A stretch of DNA of 64,000 nt, from assembly GCA_031772625.1 (NCBI GenBank), contig CM062811.1:647478606-647542605 (forward strand), written 5' to 3'. Every line of letters begins with the position of its first letter. Position 1 is the first letter of the stretch. Below, in pieces: positions 19,958-31,586 of this stretch. Origin of the DNA: Pinus tabuliformis. Taxonomy: Eukaryota > Streptophyta > Pinopsida > Pinales > Pinaceae. The notes below the pieces were generated by a model. It saw nothing but the letters and a program-made list of their open reading frames with translations. It had not been told where the DNA came from and made no database searches. A program made the position numbers and the translations under genes.

Positions 19958-22212
19958 TGTGGCCACCAACAACCCCTCGCTTGATTTAGTATTAGCAATA
20001 ACACTAGGTAAGAGGGGACCCTTAGTAAAAAGTTAAAAAATCAATTAAGGCTCATGTATTTTACTCCTTAAGAAACACCGCATCGCGCAAAGAATGATAG
20101 GACATTTCCTTATGAGTAAAAATGATAAACTGCGAGATTGCAACGTGAACTCCATCGCATCGCATGCATTAATAAACACTCACATTGGAAAAACTTAAAA
20201 AATCACCGATATGCAATATCACTTATCTCATATCGCAAAATTGCAGGAAAAACACATAACGATTATAATGATACTGCGACCTGCGATACTGCGATCTTGC
20301 AATATCACGATCAAACAGCCTTGTGATAGCACAACATGATGAAATTGCGATAATGCGATACTGCGATACAGATTGCAGAAACATTCCATCGCAAATTTCC
20401 CTGGCACAATATTCAAGAAAAGTGTTCCATAAACCAAGAACTGGATACGCACTTTAATGATAATTAATGAATTATATGCTAGTTGTTAATAAAATATGGT
20501 TTTGTGTTGTTCGAGGAGCCAGTTTACATCAGGTGGCATGTTTTTGCATATCCGTAGCATTGAAAGCTTTCCTGTCAATTTTTATTATCATTACTCTCTC
20601 CTCACTTGTGAACTGCAAGAACGAAAAACAAAAGTTACACAAAGCAATGTGCAGGAAGCTATGAGGAAAAAGGGTAAAACTCCAATGTTCAAAGACAGAG
20701 AAAAGACGCCCGCGTGCAACAGAGCCGCAGATTCACAGAACGCTACTGAGCCATCCATTACAGGTCTTTCATTTACAGCCATGGTTGAATGAGTATTGAA
20801 CGATGTTGATATCAACAGGCAGTTTAACGCTCAAGGTCAAGAGCTCATGAAAGCAGTATTTTTTACAAATTTTGAAGCTTTATACCCTGTGAAGAAAAAG
20901 GCGCTAAAGGCAAAAAACGCATCAGAGAAGCCCGGATCAAAGAACGGAGGCAATTTCCGATGCGCGATATCGCTGAGAAAATTGTTCGAGAAGCAAAGCC
21001 TCTAACTGCTCAGTCACTTGAAAGCCTGAAAAATGCAAGAAAGCAATGGTAAAGAACAAACTGGAAACAAAAAGCTAGAAGCAATTCAAGGGTTAACCAA
21101 GTTGAACTTGGATTATTACTAGGCCTACGCAGTAAAACCACATGGTCAGAAGATGACTCTCGAGTATATCATCGATTTTGCTGAAAAGATGGTGCCAACT
21201 CTTACCATTTCTGTTTACTTAGCTCAACCAAAAGTGGAAGGCAGTCAGCCGACTCTACCCAGGAAAACACTGAATGCTTGCAACATTAAGGAGCAAATGC
21301 AGAAATAGTTAGATATTAGATTTAATTTTTAGAAATAATTTTGCTTAGAAAAAGGGCGGTCATTTAAACCGTATCCTGAATCTGTGTAATTAAGTTATTT
21401 AGTTAGTAGTATTTAAACCCTTCTCATGCATTTAGAGAAGGGTCCAGAAATTTATCAAAAACTTGTCCTCAGAACATGCACTTTTGCACCCTCAGAGGAG
21501 GTCTTGGTGAATGAATGGATCAAGATTTGTTGATGTTTGCATTTGATATCTGCTACTGATGTTGCACTTCTGTACTCTTAGTGGATGTGAGAGCAATGAG
21601 AGATAAATCATTGTCGCTTGAAGCTTATGAGTAGGACTAGTATAAATGGTACTTTTATCTCTTGACCATTTCTGCTCATATGTTAAAGTGATATACAGTT
21701 TTTAGTTGTTTATGTATTATTGCATGAATGCCTGAGTTATCATTTGGCACTTTTGTATGGTGATAGCTATTTATTTATGCTTAATGTATGAATAGCTCAT
21801 TATGCGATATGTTTTCCACAACTGGTTCGTCTAACTTTTTATGCGAAGTGGTTCATCTTTATTGATTTCCTTTCTTATAATCGCTTAATGATATTTATTA
21901 CCAGTTGTTATTTGAAATCTCTTTAGATCGCATAATAGAAGAATTACATCCCGGGTTAGTATAGACTTAGATGTTACTACTTATTAGATTACAATAGCAT
22001 AGAATTAGATTAAATTTTGAATTAGAATATCTTAAATAGGACCTGTTAGATCAGTAACATCGAATTCTACACACACACACTCATAGATTGGGAAACTGGT
22101 CCCATTATCCCCAGTTGGACCCGCTATACCAAATGGATAAGGAGCTGCCAACCAAGGTCCGGACCGGGCGGGTATCCCCCTTGTTGTCGACCTGATTTTC
22201 GGGGCTTCAACA
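19958..22212 (+). repeat. Tat-3 5' LTR (2255 bp)
   Basis: Matches 29313-31586 throughout. It contains a dense cluster of GCGATA/TATCGC words at 20150-20400. A coding-like stretch at 20496-21308 can be read with few stops in one frame and is present in the 3' copy as well. The right end has a CA-microsatellite ((AC)n at 22067-22079). The next base starts the internal region with the primer site. Confidence 0.93.
20496..21308 (+). pseudogene. Coding-like segment inside the Tat-3 LTRs
   Basis: In this LTR copy a frame from 20496 runs 98 codons to a TGA at 20790 and continues in the same frame to 21005. A piece reading KLNLDYYxAYAVKPHG to NIKEQMQK lies at about 21033-21308. The 3' LTR copy (29867-30679) reads about 270 codons in one frame with only three stops, ending in a 91-codon open stretch (30404-30679). 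I recognise no domain. It may be an old captured gene or chance openness; the two LTRs are not independent evidence because they started identical. Confidence 0.3.
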
Positions 22213-22216
22213 TATT

Positions 22217-22233
22217 TGGCGCTAGAAGGAGGG
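22217..22233 (+). other. Tat-3 primer binding site
   Basis: TGGCGCTAGAAGGAGGG lies 4 bases inside the 5' LTR. The TGGCGC start is the complement of a GCGCCA tRNA 3' end, so it is a normal primer site. I cannot name the donor tRNA with confidence. Confidence 0.75.
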
Positions 22234-22245
22234 CATGAACTATGA

Positions 22246-23940
22246 ATGGCAAGTAAATCTAAATCTGAATACCATTCTGAGAGTAAATCGCCCTCATCAT
22301 CTCCCCCGACTTCTCCATTACACTTAAATCTAGAGTTAGAAGTCGTTCGAGTATCAACTACTGCTACACACCCTGATATTTCAGAACAATCTACCATTGA
22401 ACTTCCTGAAGTTGAATCTCTGATTCACAAACTTCAGCGATTTTCCATTTCTCCTCAAAGGTCTGATAAATCCCAAGGTAGCGTGACTTCGCAGTATAAC
22501 CCTGCTCATCCCTTGACCAGGCTAAAGAGTGAAAAGTTTGGTGTTCAGCCAACCAAATTACCTATTCCCACTAGGAAAAGAGTAAGGAAATCTCCTAAAG
22601 AGTCTGACAGTGAGACTCTTTCGTCAACATCGTCCATCTCAACTTCTTCACCGCGAAGTCAACCATCCATGCCACCACTCCAGATCATCGTCCATCTGTC
22701 CACAGGAACCCCCACAACTCTTCCTCAATCATCTACAATCGTAGTATCCTCATCCTCCCAGCCATAGGGATCATCTTCTGCACTTTCCTCTGTTAGCAGT
22801 TCAACAATGGCCCAGTCTCCATGGAATAACCCTGGGGCAGTCTTAATGCTTGCACCCTTGAGTCAAATACCGGCCCATCCTGAGAAATGGCTGCCTAAAT
22901 TTAATCCCGAGACAGGCATGCTAGCAGAAGAGCTCATAAAAAACTTCATGCTTTCCATTAATCTCAATGGGGTTACTAATGAAGATGTTGTTGTTCGGCT
23001 TTTTCCTTATACTCTGCAAGGAACAACCGGGTCATGGTATTTTTCATTACCCTCTGGATCCATCACTAGTTGGGACATCTTCCAAGAGAAACTCCTAACC
23101 AAGTTTGGTGATGAAAGGTCTACAACAACGTTAATCAACGACCTATCCAACCTTAGGGCCGAATCTAGAGAGCCTATCGAGGATTTCAATTTACGTTTCA
23201 ACAAAATCTTCAACAAAATTCCTATTGCTTCCTAGCCCAGTGAAGAAGTACGATGTGAATGGTATATCACCGCTCTACCATAAAACATAGCAATCTTCAT
23301 GGACAGGGCCAATAAAACAACCTTAGCTGATAACATGAAAGAAGCAATAGCAGTAGAGAAACGAATAATAGCCCTGGAAAAGAAATCCACGATAGAGGAA
23401 CGTAAATCCAAAAAAGTCACCTTCAAGGAAGACTCCAAGAAGAAACAAGCAAAAGATCCATTCGATTTGGAAGGATTGCAGAAAGTTCTAAAGACCATGT
23501 CCAATGAAATGGTCAACATCAAAAAGCAAGTAGCAGAAACTTCTTCAAAAAATCCCTACAGAGCTTTTAAAAGAGGTCCTTCAACGGATTCAAAGCCACC
23601 CAATTCCATTTCAAATGTTGAATCCGAGGAAGAGGAAGAGGAAATTGCCACTGAAGGGCAAACTGATGACGAAGAAGTTGTGGAATTACAAGGAATGTGG
23701 GATTTCATCCTCACACAAGAAGAAGATCAAGAAGTATTTCCAGTTAGCACACGAAGAAAAAATCAGCTTGATCCTCCCCAAACTATCCCTAAGCCAAAGA
23801 GTGCAAGCTCTGAAATAAAGGATAAAGTCGCAACAAAGAAAACGACATCTAAAGCGACTCAAACCAGCCCAATCCAAACAGATGAATCAAATCCATCTAA
23901 AACATTGATCGTGTCAGATGAAATGGAGTACAATATTATA
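22246..23940 (+). pseudogene. Tat-3 gag
   Basis: Starts at the ATG 34 bases after the LTR (MASKSKSEYHSE). The first 180 residues are Ser/Pro-rich. The gag domain follows (EKWLPKFNPETGMLAEELIK, RLFPYTLQGTTGSWYFSLP, NRFNK-like end), then a Lys/Glu-rich tail. No CCHC zinc knuckle is visible anywhere before protease, unlike Tat-1, Tat-2 and Ath-1. Stops: TAG 22765-22767, TAG 23233-23235, TAA near 23281. The last two sit where Gln would be expected. Confidence 0.85.
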
Positions 23941-24650
23941 GAAGACATGGAAAAGACTAGGGCCAACATCACCCTTTACGAACTGAGCAAGTTAAAGCAT
24001 CAACAGAAGATAATGATGAAAGAATTACATGTCGTGCCAGTTGCACCTTTGCCTGCCGCTGTACTTTCTCAAGCTTCCCATAACATGGGAAGACCTCCAA
24101 CTAACGTGATCAATAAGATTGATCCAAATGACATCGCTCTAATTGGAGGAAGATCAAGATCTCACACTCCCCCGTTTCTCCTTACTTATGAAATCTTCAA
24201 TAAAAATGTGCACAATTGTTTGGTAGATTCTGGTGCTTCATCGAATATTTTACCCAAATCCATATGTGCCAAGTTAAACGTTCAACCACAGAAATCCATT
24301 GTGTGCATAGTTCAGCCAGATCGATCTCAAGTCGAAGTGATCAACAAACTAAATCAAGTAACCATAAGGTTGTCATCCAACCCAAAGGTATGTCAAGTTA
24401 TTGACATTTTAGTTGCTGACATTCTTGAATTCTATGGCTTAATTCTTAGCAGGGATTGGTCAGATAAACTTCATGGATACTTCGCAACTGACTGGTCGCA
24501 CATGTGGCTGCCCTACAATGGAAAACCGAATCAAATAAAAGTTGAACCAGAGATACATCAGAAGTACATAGTAACGAAGCTAGAGGGGGAAAATGAACCA
24601 GTAGTGTATAACAACAACATTATTGGAAATTACTCGGTAGATTCTTTCCT
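23941..24650 (+). pseudogene. Tat-3 protease
   Basis: An aspartic protease of the retropepsin type that would cut the polyprotein. The active-site box is CLVDSGASSNILP, with its Asp codon at 24226-24228. Upstream is the Tat-typical helix (DMEKTRANITLYELSKLKHQ); downstream is the flap-side segment ending IILSRDWSDKLHGY-like. There is no stop inside this part. It continues in frame into the RNase H described next. Confidence 0.85.
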
Positions 24651-24769
24651 CGGCAATTTCAATGCTCATGCGTCACCATATTTAGAACACTCTGTATTGT
24701 CCCAAGTCAAAAAAATTTCTCAAACTGATAGTTCGAAATGTATTCATTTTTTAGATAAACCTGTAAATA

Positions 24770-25180
24770 AATCTTTGTTTTGGAAATTATTTTTTGATGG
24801 TTCTAGATCTAACGAAAGAGTAGGAGCAGGATGTGTTTTGATTAGTCTAGAAGGAGATAAAATCATGCTCACATGCAGACTCGAATTTGATTGCACCAAC
24901 AATATAGCAGAATATGAGGCTTTGGTCCAAGGCTTGTACAAAGCAATCGAGTTAGACGTCAAGTATCTTCAAGTTTTTGGAGACTCTGAGATTGTGGTTA
25001 AATAGGTACGTAACACTATACATTGCTTATCAGGTCATTTAAAACATTATCAATCCCTAGTTCAAGATTTGACTGAGCATTTCATAGCATTTAATATCTC
25101 TTCAATCTCCAGACTCCAAAACGCAAGTGCAGACCTTTTGGATAACGTAGCTTCTAAGCTTATTCCTTCAGAAGATTTTA
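24770..25180 (+). pseudogene. Tat-3 archaeal-type RNase H between protease and RT
   Basis: A second RNase H distinct from the gypsy one after RT. It reads LFFDGSRSNERVGAGCVLI, CTNNIAEYEALVQGLYKAIE, VFGDSEIVV and, past a TAG at 25003-25005, SRLQNASADLLDNVAS. The four acidic residues expected of the fold are present: Asp in FFDG, Glu in AEYEAL, Asp in GDSE and Asp in SADLL. The TAG replaces a Gln that relatives usually have after VV-K. In Ogre/Retand-type Tat elements this domain normally lies between RNase H and integrase. Here it is upstream of RT in one continuous frame. Confidence 0.88.
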
Positions 25181-25529
25181 GTCCAGAAAGATTCTCAATA
25201 GAATTAATCTTTAGACCATCCATTCCTGATAACATCACAAATTGGAGAGTATTCAATGACAATCCTGATATTGTAAATTTCCTCACATCTGAAGGATCCT
25301 ACTCCAATCAAATAATTGATGAAGACCAACATGATCGACAATTGCAACAAGATAGCACTAACAATGCTATACCTAAGCCGGTGGTCAAGTTAGAAGACTT
25401 GTACGATTTGAAAGATCAGTTTAAGAGGTCTACCAATTCAAAAATCCAAAGTTCAACCTTGAATTACGAATTAGTAAACCTAGGAACCGATGCTAAACTA
25501 AAAAACATTAATCTAGGTCTCGGCCTAAC

Positions 25530-26940
25530 CCCTGAAGAAAAACTAGCATATATTCGTCTTTTGAGACAATATAAAAATGTTTTTGACTGTAATTATGATG
25601 AACTGAAAACATACGACACTTCTATCATCCAACATACTATTCCCATGTTCGATAATGAAAAACCTGTCCAACAAAAGTTGAGAAAGATCCACCCCAATTT
25701 AGAAAATCAGATAAAAACTGAGCTCAATAAGTTATTGAAAGCCAGAATAATCTTTCCCGTCAGACATTCTAAATGGGTCTCCAATATGGTACCTGTTAGA
25801 AAGAAAAACGGAGATATTAGGATCTGCATTGACTTTCGAAACCTTAACAAGGCCTGCCAAAAGGATAATTTTCCTTTACCACCTATGGAATAGATACTGC
25901 AGGCAGTGGCAGGTTCAGAATTAATGTCTTTCTTGGATGGATTTTCAGGATATAATCAAGTGTTGATACATCATGATGATCAATTGAAAACCACATTCAG
26001 AACTAAATGGGGCACATACGCATACCGAAAAATGCCATTTGGTTTGATTAATGCTGGTGCCACATTTCAGAGAGCCATGGACATCTCATTCAAAGGTTTA
26101 GTCAATAAATCTGTAGTAATTTATTTGGATGATATAACAGCGTATTCAAAGAAACGAAGCAACCATCTTAAAGACTTGAAACAAATCTTTCAACGATGTT
26201 TAAGGTATGGAATTTCACTTAACCCAAAGAAATCTTTTTTCGCATTAAGTGAAGGGAAACTTCTAGGATTCATAGTGTCAAAATCTAGTATTCACATCGA
26301 TCCTGACAGAATCAAAGAAATTTTTGAAATATCCCTAACTCACAATAAAAAATCCATGCAATCTTTCCTTGATCAGATCAACTTTGTAAAGAGATTCGTT
26401 CCAGATTTTTCACGAATCGTGTCTCCTTTGCAAACCATGATTAAAAAGAACTCAAATTTTAAATGGGGCCAAGATGAACATGAAGCATTCAACCTGATCA
26501 AACAAGCTATTATTAATGCTCCATCTTTAGCAACTCCGAATTTTTCAGAGCCTTTTATTTTATACACATTTACCTCAGATAAGTCATATGTTGCGATTCT
26601 CACTCAAGAAAATCAAGAAAAAGCGGAAGCCCCAATTGCGTTTTTCAGTTCAAATTTACAGGGTGCTGAATTAAATTATTCAGACGTGGAGAAACAGGCT
26701 TATGCCGTTTTCAAAGCGGTCAAATACTTCAGACCTTTCTTACTTAAAACCCATACTAAAATCATAGTACCATTTCCAGCGGTAAGGAATCTTCTAGTAC
26801 AGAAGGATGTGGGTGAGAAAAGGGCCAATTGGGTTACTGCCTTACAGGAATATGACATTGAAATTAAACTAGCAAACATTGTAAGAGGTCAAGGCTTCTG
26901 CAAATTGCTGGCTGGAGCATCGCAAATTTATGAAATTCCA
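25530..26940 (+). pseudogene. Tat-3 reverse transcriptase and gypsy RNase H
   Basis: RT starts in the frame of the preceding domain (LTPEEKLAYIRLLRQY, PVRKKNGDIRICIDF). It is interrupted by TAG 25891-25893 (PMExILQ) and continues with MSFLDGFSGYNQV, KWGTYAYRKMPFGLINA and the catalytic Y-L-D-D near 26125. The gypsy RNase H follows with Asp in TSDKSYVAIL and Glu in DVEKQAYAV. At the place of the usual third Asp it has KIIVPFPAV, so this RNase H looks catalytically weakened. That fits relatives in which the added RNase H has taken over. Confidence 0.88.
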
Positions 26941-26959
26941 TCTGAAGAGGTACAAATGT

Positions 26960-28232
26960 GTGAGGTAAGCCTAAACGATGCAGAGTCATTATACACTGAT
27001 ATCATTTATTATCTTAAGAACGGGTATGCTCCTTCACACCTCGATCATACTAAGAAAAGAGCTCTAAGGTTGAAAGCCAAACAATATCAGCTCATAAATG
27101 ATATTCTTTTTAGGGTAAATTATGATTCTGTTCTTCTTAGGTGTCTTGAGAAATATGAAGCTAAAAAAGTTTTGCAGGAACTCCACGATGGGCCGGCAGG
27201 CGGACACTATGTTGGAGATGCTACTGCACATAAAATCTTGCGCGCAGGATATTACTGGCCCACGTTATTTAAAGACTCGCACAGTTATGTGAGAAGATGT
27301 CAAGTCTGCCAAACTACTGCTGGAAGACAAAAGAAGCCATCCTTGCCACTACAGCCAGTAAACATCGAGCAACCTTTCAGTCAGTGTGGATTGGACATAA
27401 TAGGTGAGATCGTTCCTCACTCTTCTAAGCAACATAGATACATCCTCACAGCAACAAATTATTTTACTAAGTGGGTAGAAGCCGTTCCGCTCAAGATGGA
27501 TAATTCTAAAAATATCATTGAGTTCATAGATCAATTTATAATCACCAGGTTTGGATTGACATCCGCTTTAATGTTTGATAATGCATCATACTTTTCTGGA
27601 AATGCAATGACTGAATTCGCACTTAAAAGAGGATTCAAACTTAAATATTCGGCCAATTACTACCCACAAGGCAATGGGTTAGCTGAGTCAACAAATAAAA
27701 ACCTAATCAGGATTATTACCAAAATCATAAGAATTGGCACAAGGCTTTGATATATGCTTTATGGACAGACCGAACAATGCAAAAAGCTTCTATCGGCACT
27801 TCTCCCTTTAATTTAGTTTATGGGAAAGAAGTGGTTCTTCCGACTCACTTATCAATTCCATCTTTGTCTTTAGTTCAATACATTGATGAAGTACCCACTT
27901 CCTCCTTACAGCTGAGACAAATGGAAATAATTAAATTAGAAGAACAATGAGAACAGGCTAGGAAAACGCATGCTCATCATCAAGCACTAGTAAAATCCTC
28001 TTTTGATTCAAACATAATGACCAAAAAAGATTTTCAGATGGGAGATTTAGTTTTAAAGTGGGACAAGGCTCATGAAGAGAAAGGAAAACATAAAAAATTT
28101 CAAAGAATTTGGCTTGGTCCTTTTCAAATTGTAGAAGTCATAGGTCCATCAATGTTTGTGTTACAGGATTTAGCAGGTAAGAGGGATCCTTTCCCTGTTA
28201 ATGGAAAAATTCTCAAGAAATATTTTCCATAG
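26960..28232 (+). pseudogene. Tat-3 integrase
   Basis: HHCC finger (ELHDGPAGGHYVGD, then CQVCQ) and a D-D-E core: GLDIIGE, MFDNASYF and NGLAESTN. After 27735 a frameshift moves the frame; it continues as ALWTDRTMQKAS at 27747-27950 (TGA) and then 28017-28232 with the C-terminal barrel (MGDLVLKWDK, RIWLGPFQIVEVI, NGKILKKYFP). There is no chromodomain. The terminal TAG at 28230-28232 is probably the native end of pol. Confidence 0.88.
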
Positions 28233-29312
28233 AAGATTATTCTTCTATTTTTTGTAGAGTAGTTGTTTTTCTTTTTCATAATAAAACAAGTTGTGAGTGG
28301 TTACATTAGGCATTTACGAAAAAGACACCAATTCACTTTCAGATTTTGAACTTTGCGCTTGTATAAATAGCAAATCTTTTGGAAAACTGATCTTTATTAT
28401 TGATAGATATAGTTAAAGACTCTAGCCTAGATATGATACTAGTTTCAACTTAAAAAAGTTTTATGAAAACAACCTTTAGTGAAGAAATTGTTTTATCTCA
28501 GTACAATGAAAGGTATCAATAACAAAATAAAGATTCACTGTAGAATGGCTGTTTCCAAAAACTCTATTATTGTCGTCCAAAGCTATCTTAAGGAAACAAT
28601 GACTTCCTCCCTACTAAGGAAATCACAACTTTCAGAGGAACAACCCAAGGATACACTTTATCTTGAAGAATAAGAGGTCTCATCACGAGCCGGCTTATCA
28701 TAATCATAGATATTATAACTTGCTGACTTTGCCAATACTGTACACCACAATAGGGCAATGACTCAAGATTTTTGCAATCAAAAGACAAGGGGTCTCATCA
28801 CGAGCCAGCTTGTTCAGCAAAGTTATAAATCAAGTGAATGACTGTGTCATAATTTGGCTACCAAACCAAGACATTGTTCTTTAAGAATAAAAAGAAAATC
28901 AAAGCAATAAGTGTGGATATGGATTTTTCTTTGAAAGTTGTAGGCTGCCTTAAGTAGGATACAGGATCATTGCTGGGTAATAGGTAACCCTGTCGAGGCT
29001 ATAAATGCCTGTTGGCAGTAGAGGCTCTACCTACGACAAATGAGCATATTTAAAACTGGTTTACAGAGGAGACTTTGTTTTATCTTTACAAGACCAAGTA
29101 ATGGTTGATGTAAATACAAGGACTAGCCTGAGGAAGCAAATAATCAAAGAGGAAAATAGTTGAAACAAAATATCATTAACAGGTTAGAGCATAATGTACT
29201 TTATCTTTCCATAATAAAGTTTAATTTTCTGAAAATTTTTCTGTTTTGGAAGTTTAGAAAATTCAATAGAAAAACAGAGATAATTGGTTCGTCCAAGTGA
29301 ATCGCCAATTGT
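28233..29312 (+). other. Tat-3 noncoding 3' spacer
   Basis: No gene seen. A 21-base word GGTCTCATCACGAGCC(G/A)GCTT-like occurs twice, at 28676-28696 and 28791-28811. The stretch is AT-rich. No clear polypurine tract lies directly before the 3' LTR; the nearest purine run is GAAAAACAGAGA at about 29270, about 40 bases away. Confidence 0.6.
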
Positions 29313-31586
29313 TGTGGCCACCAACAACCCTTCGCTTTATTTAGTATTAGCAATAACACTAGGTAAGAGGGGACCCTTAGTAAAAAATTCAAAAAATCAA
29401 TTAAGGCTCATGTATTTTACTCCTTAAGAAACACCGCATCATGCAAAGAATGATAGGACATTTCCTTATGAGTAAAAATGATAAACTACGAGATTGCGAC
29501 GCGAACTCCATCTCATCGCATGCATTAATAAACATTCACATTGGAAAAACTTAAAAAATCGCCGATATGCGATATCGCATATCGCATATCGCAAAATTGC
29601 AGGAAAAACACATAACGATTATAACAATATTGCGACCTGCGATACTGCAATACTACGATCCGTGATCTTGCGATAGCGCGATCAAACAACCTTGCGATAG
29701 CACAACATGATGAAATTGTGATAATGCGATACTGCGATACAGATCGTAGAAACATTCCATCGCAAATTTCCTTGGCACAATATTCAAGAAAAGTGTTCCA
29801 TAAACCAAGAACTGGATACGCGCTTTAATGATAATTAATGAATTATATGCCAGTTGTTAATAAAATATGGTTTTGCGTTGTTCGAGGAGCCAGTTTACGT
29901 CAGGTGGCATGTTTTTGCATATCTGTAGCATTGAAAGCTTTCCTGTCAATTTTTATTATCATTACTCTCTCCTCACTTGTGAACTGCAGGAACGAAAAAC
30001 AAAAGTTACACAAAGCAATGCGCAAGAAGCTATGATGAAAAAGGGTAAAACTCCAATGTTCAAAGACAGAGAAAAGATGCCCGCGTGCAACAGAGCCGCA
30101 GATTCACAGAATGCTGCTGAGCCATCCATTACAAGTCTTTCATTTACAGCCATGGTTGAATGAGTATTGAACAATGCTGATATCAACAGGCAGTTTAACG
30201 CTCAAGGTCAAGAGCTCATGAAAGAAGTATTTTTTACAAATTTTGAAGCTTTATACCCTGTGAAGAAAAGGGCGCTAAAGGCAAAAAACGCATCAGAGAA
30301 GCCCGAATCAAAGAACGGAGGCAGTTTCTGATGCACGATATCGCTGAGAAAATTGTTCGAGAAACAAAGCCTCTAACTACTCAGTCACCTGAAAGACCGA
30401 AAAATGCAAGAAAGCAATGGTAAAGAACAAACTGGAAACAGAAAGCTAGAAGGAATTCAAGGGTTAACCAAGTTGAACTTGGATTATTACTGGGCCTACG
30501 CAGTAAAACCACATGGTCAGAAGATGACTCTCGAGTATATCATCGATTTTGATGAAAAGATGATGCCAGACCTTACCATTTCTGTTTGCTTAGCTCAACC
30601 AAAAGTGGAAGGCAGTCATTCGACTCTACCCAGGCAAATACTGAATGCTTGCAACATTAAGGAGCAAATGCAGAAATAGTTAGATATTAGATTTAATTTT
30701 TAGAAATAATTTTGCTTAGAAAAAGGGCGGTCATTTAAACCGTATCCTAAATCTGTGTAATTAAGTTATTTAGTTAGTAGTATTTAAACCCTTCTCATGC
30801 ATTTAGAGAAGGGTCCAGAAATTTATCAAAAACTTGTCCTGAGAACATGCACTTTTTCACCCTCAGAGGAGGTTTTGGTGAATGAATGGATTAATATTTG
30901 TTGATGTTTGCATTTGATATCTGCTACTGATGTTGCACTTCTGTATTCTTAGTGGATGTTAGAGCAAGGAGAGATAAATCATTGTCGCTTGAAGCTTATG
31001 AGTAGGACTAGTCATAAATGGTACTTTTATCTCTTGACCATTTCTGCTTATATGTTAAAGTGATATACAGTTTTTAGTTGTTTATGTATTATTGCATGAA
31101 TGCCTGAGTTATCATTTGGCACTTTTGTATGGTGATAGCTATTTATTTATGCTTAATGTATGAATAGCTCATTATGCAATATATTTTCCACAACTGTTTC
31201 ATCTAACTTTTTATGCGAAGTGGTTCATCTTTATTGATTTCCTTTCTTATAATCGCTGAATGATCTTTATTACCAATTGTTATTTGAAATCTCTTTAGAT
31301 CGCATAATAGAAGAATTACATCCCGGGTTAGTATAGACTTAGATGTTACTGCTTATTAGATTACAATAGCATAGAATTAGACTAAATTTTGAATTAGAAT
31401 ATCTTAAATAGGACCTGTTAGATCAGTAACATCGAATTCTACACACACACACACACATAGATTTGGAAACTGGTCCCATTATCCCTAGTCGGATCCGCTA
31501 TACCAAACGGATAAGGAGCTGCCAACCAAGGTCTAGACCAGGCGGGTATCCCCCTTGTTGTCGACATGATTTTCGAGGCTTCAACA
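29313..31586 (+). repeat. Tat-3 3' LTR (2274 bp)
   Basis: Partner of 19958-22212. The GCGAT/ATCGC cluster is better kept here (29500-29760, including CGATATGCGATATCGCATAT). It ends GGCTTCAACA, after which the sequence no longer matches the 5' copy. A slightly longer AC microsatellite lies at 31440-31456. Confidence 0.93.

Larger units (their letters stand above)
19958..31586 (+). mobile_element. Tat-3: Tat-like LTR retrotransposon with RNase H upstream of RT
   Basis: An 11.6-kb element with LTRs of 2255 and 2274 bp (TGTGGCCACC...GGCTTCAACA). The order is LTR, primer site, gag, protease, archaeal-type RNase H, RT, gypsy RNase H, integrase, noncoding 3' spacer, LTR. gag through most of integrase shares one frame (22246-27750) broken by five stops, with a frameshift near 27735. 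I find no target-site duplication: 5' flank CCTAT, 3' flank CGACC. The flanks may have recombined. Confidence 0.9.

Noticed and set aside
19958..31586. A target-site duplication for Tat-3
   Set aside because: The flanking five bases are CCTAT and CGACC. Shifting the boundaries does not give a match.
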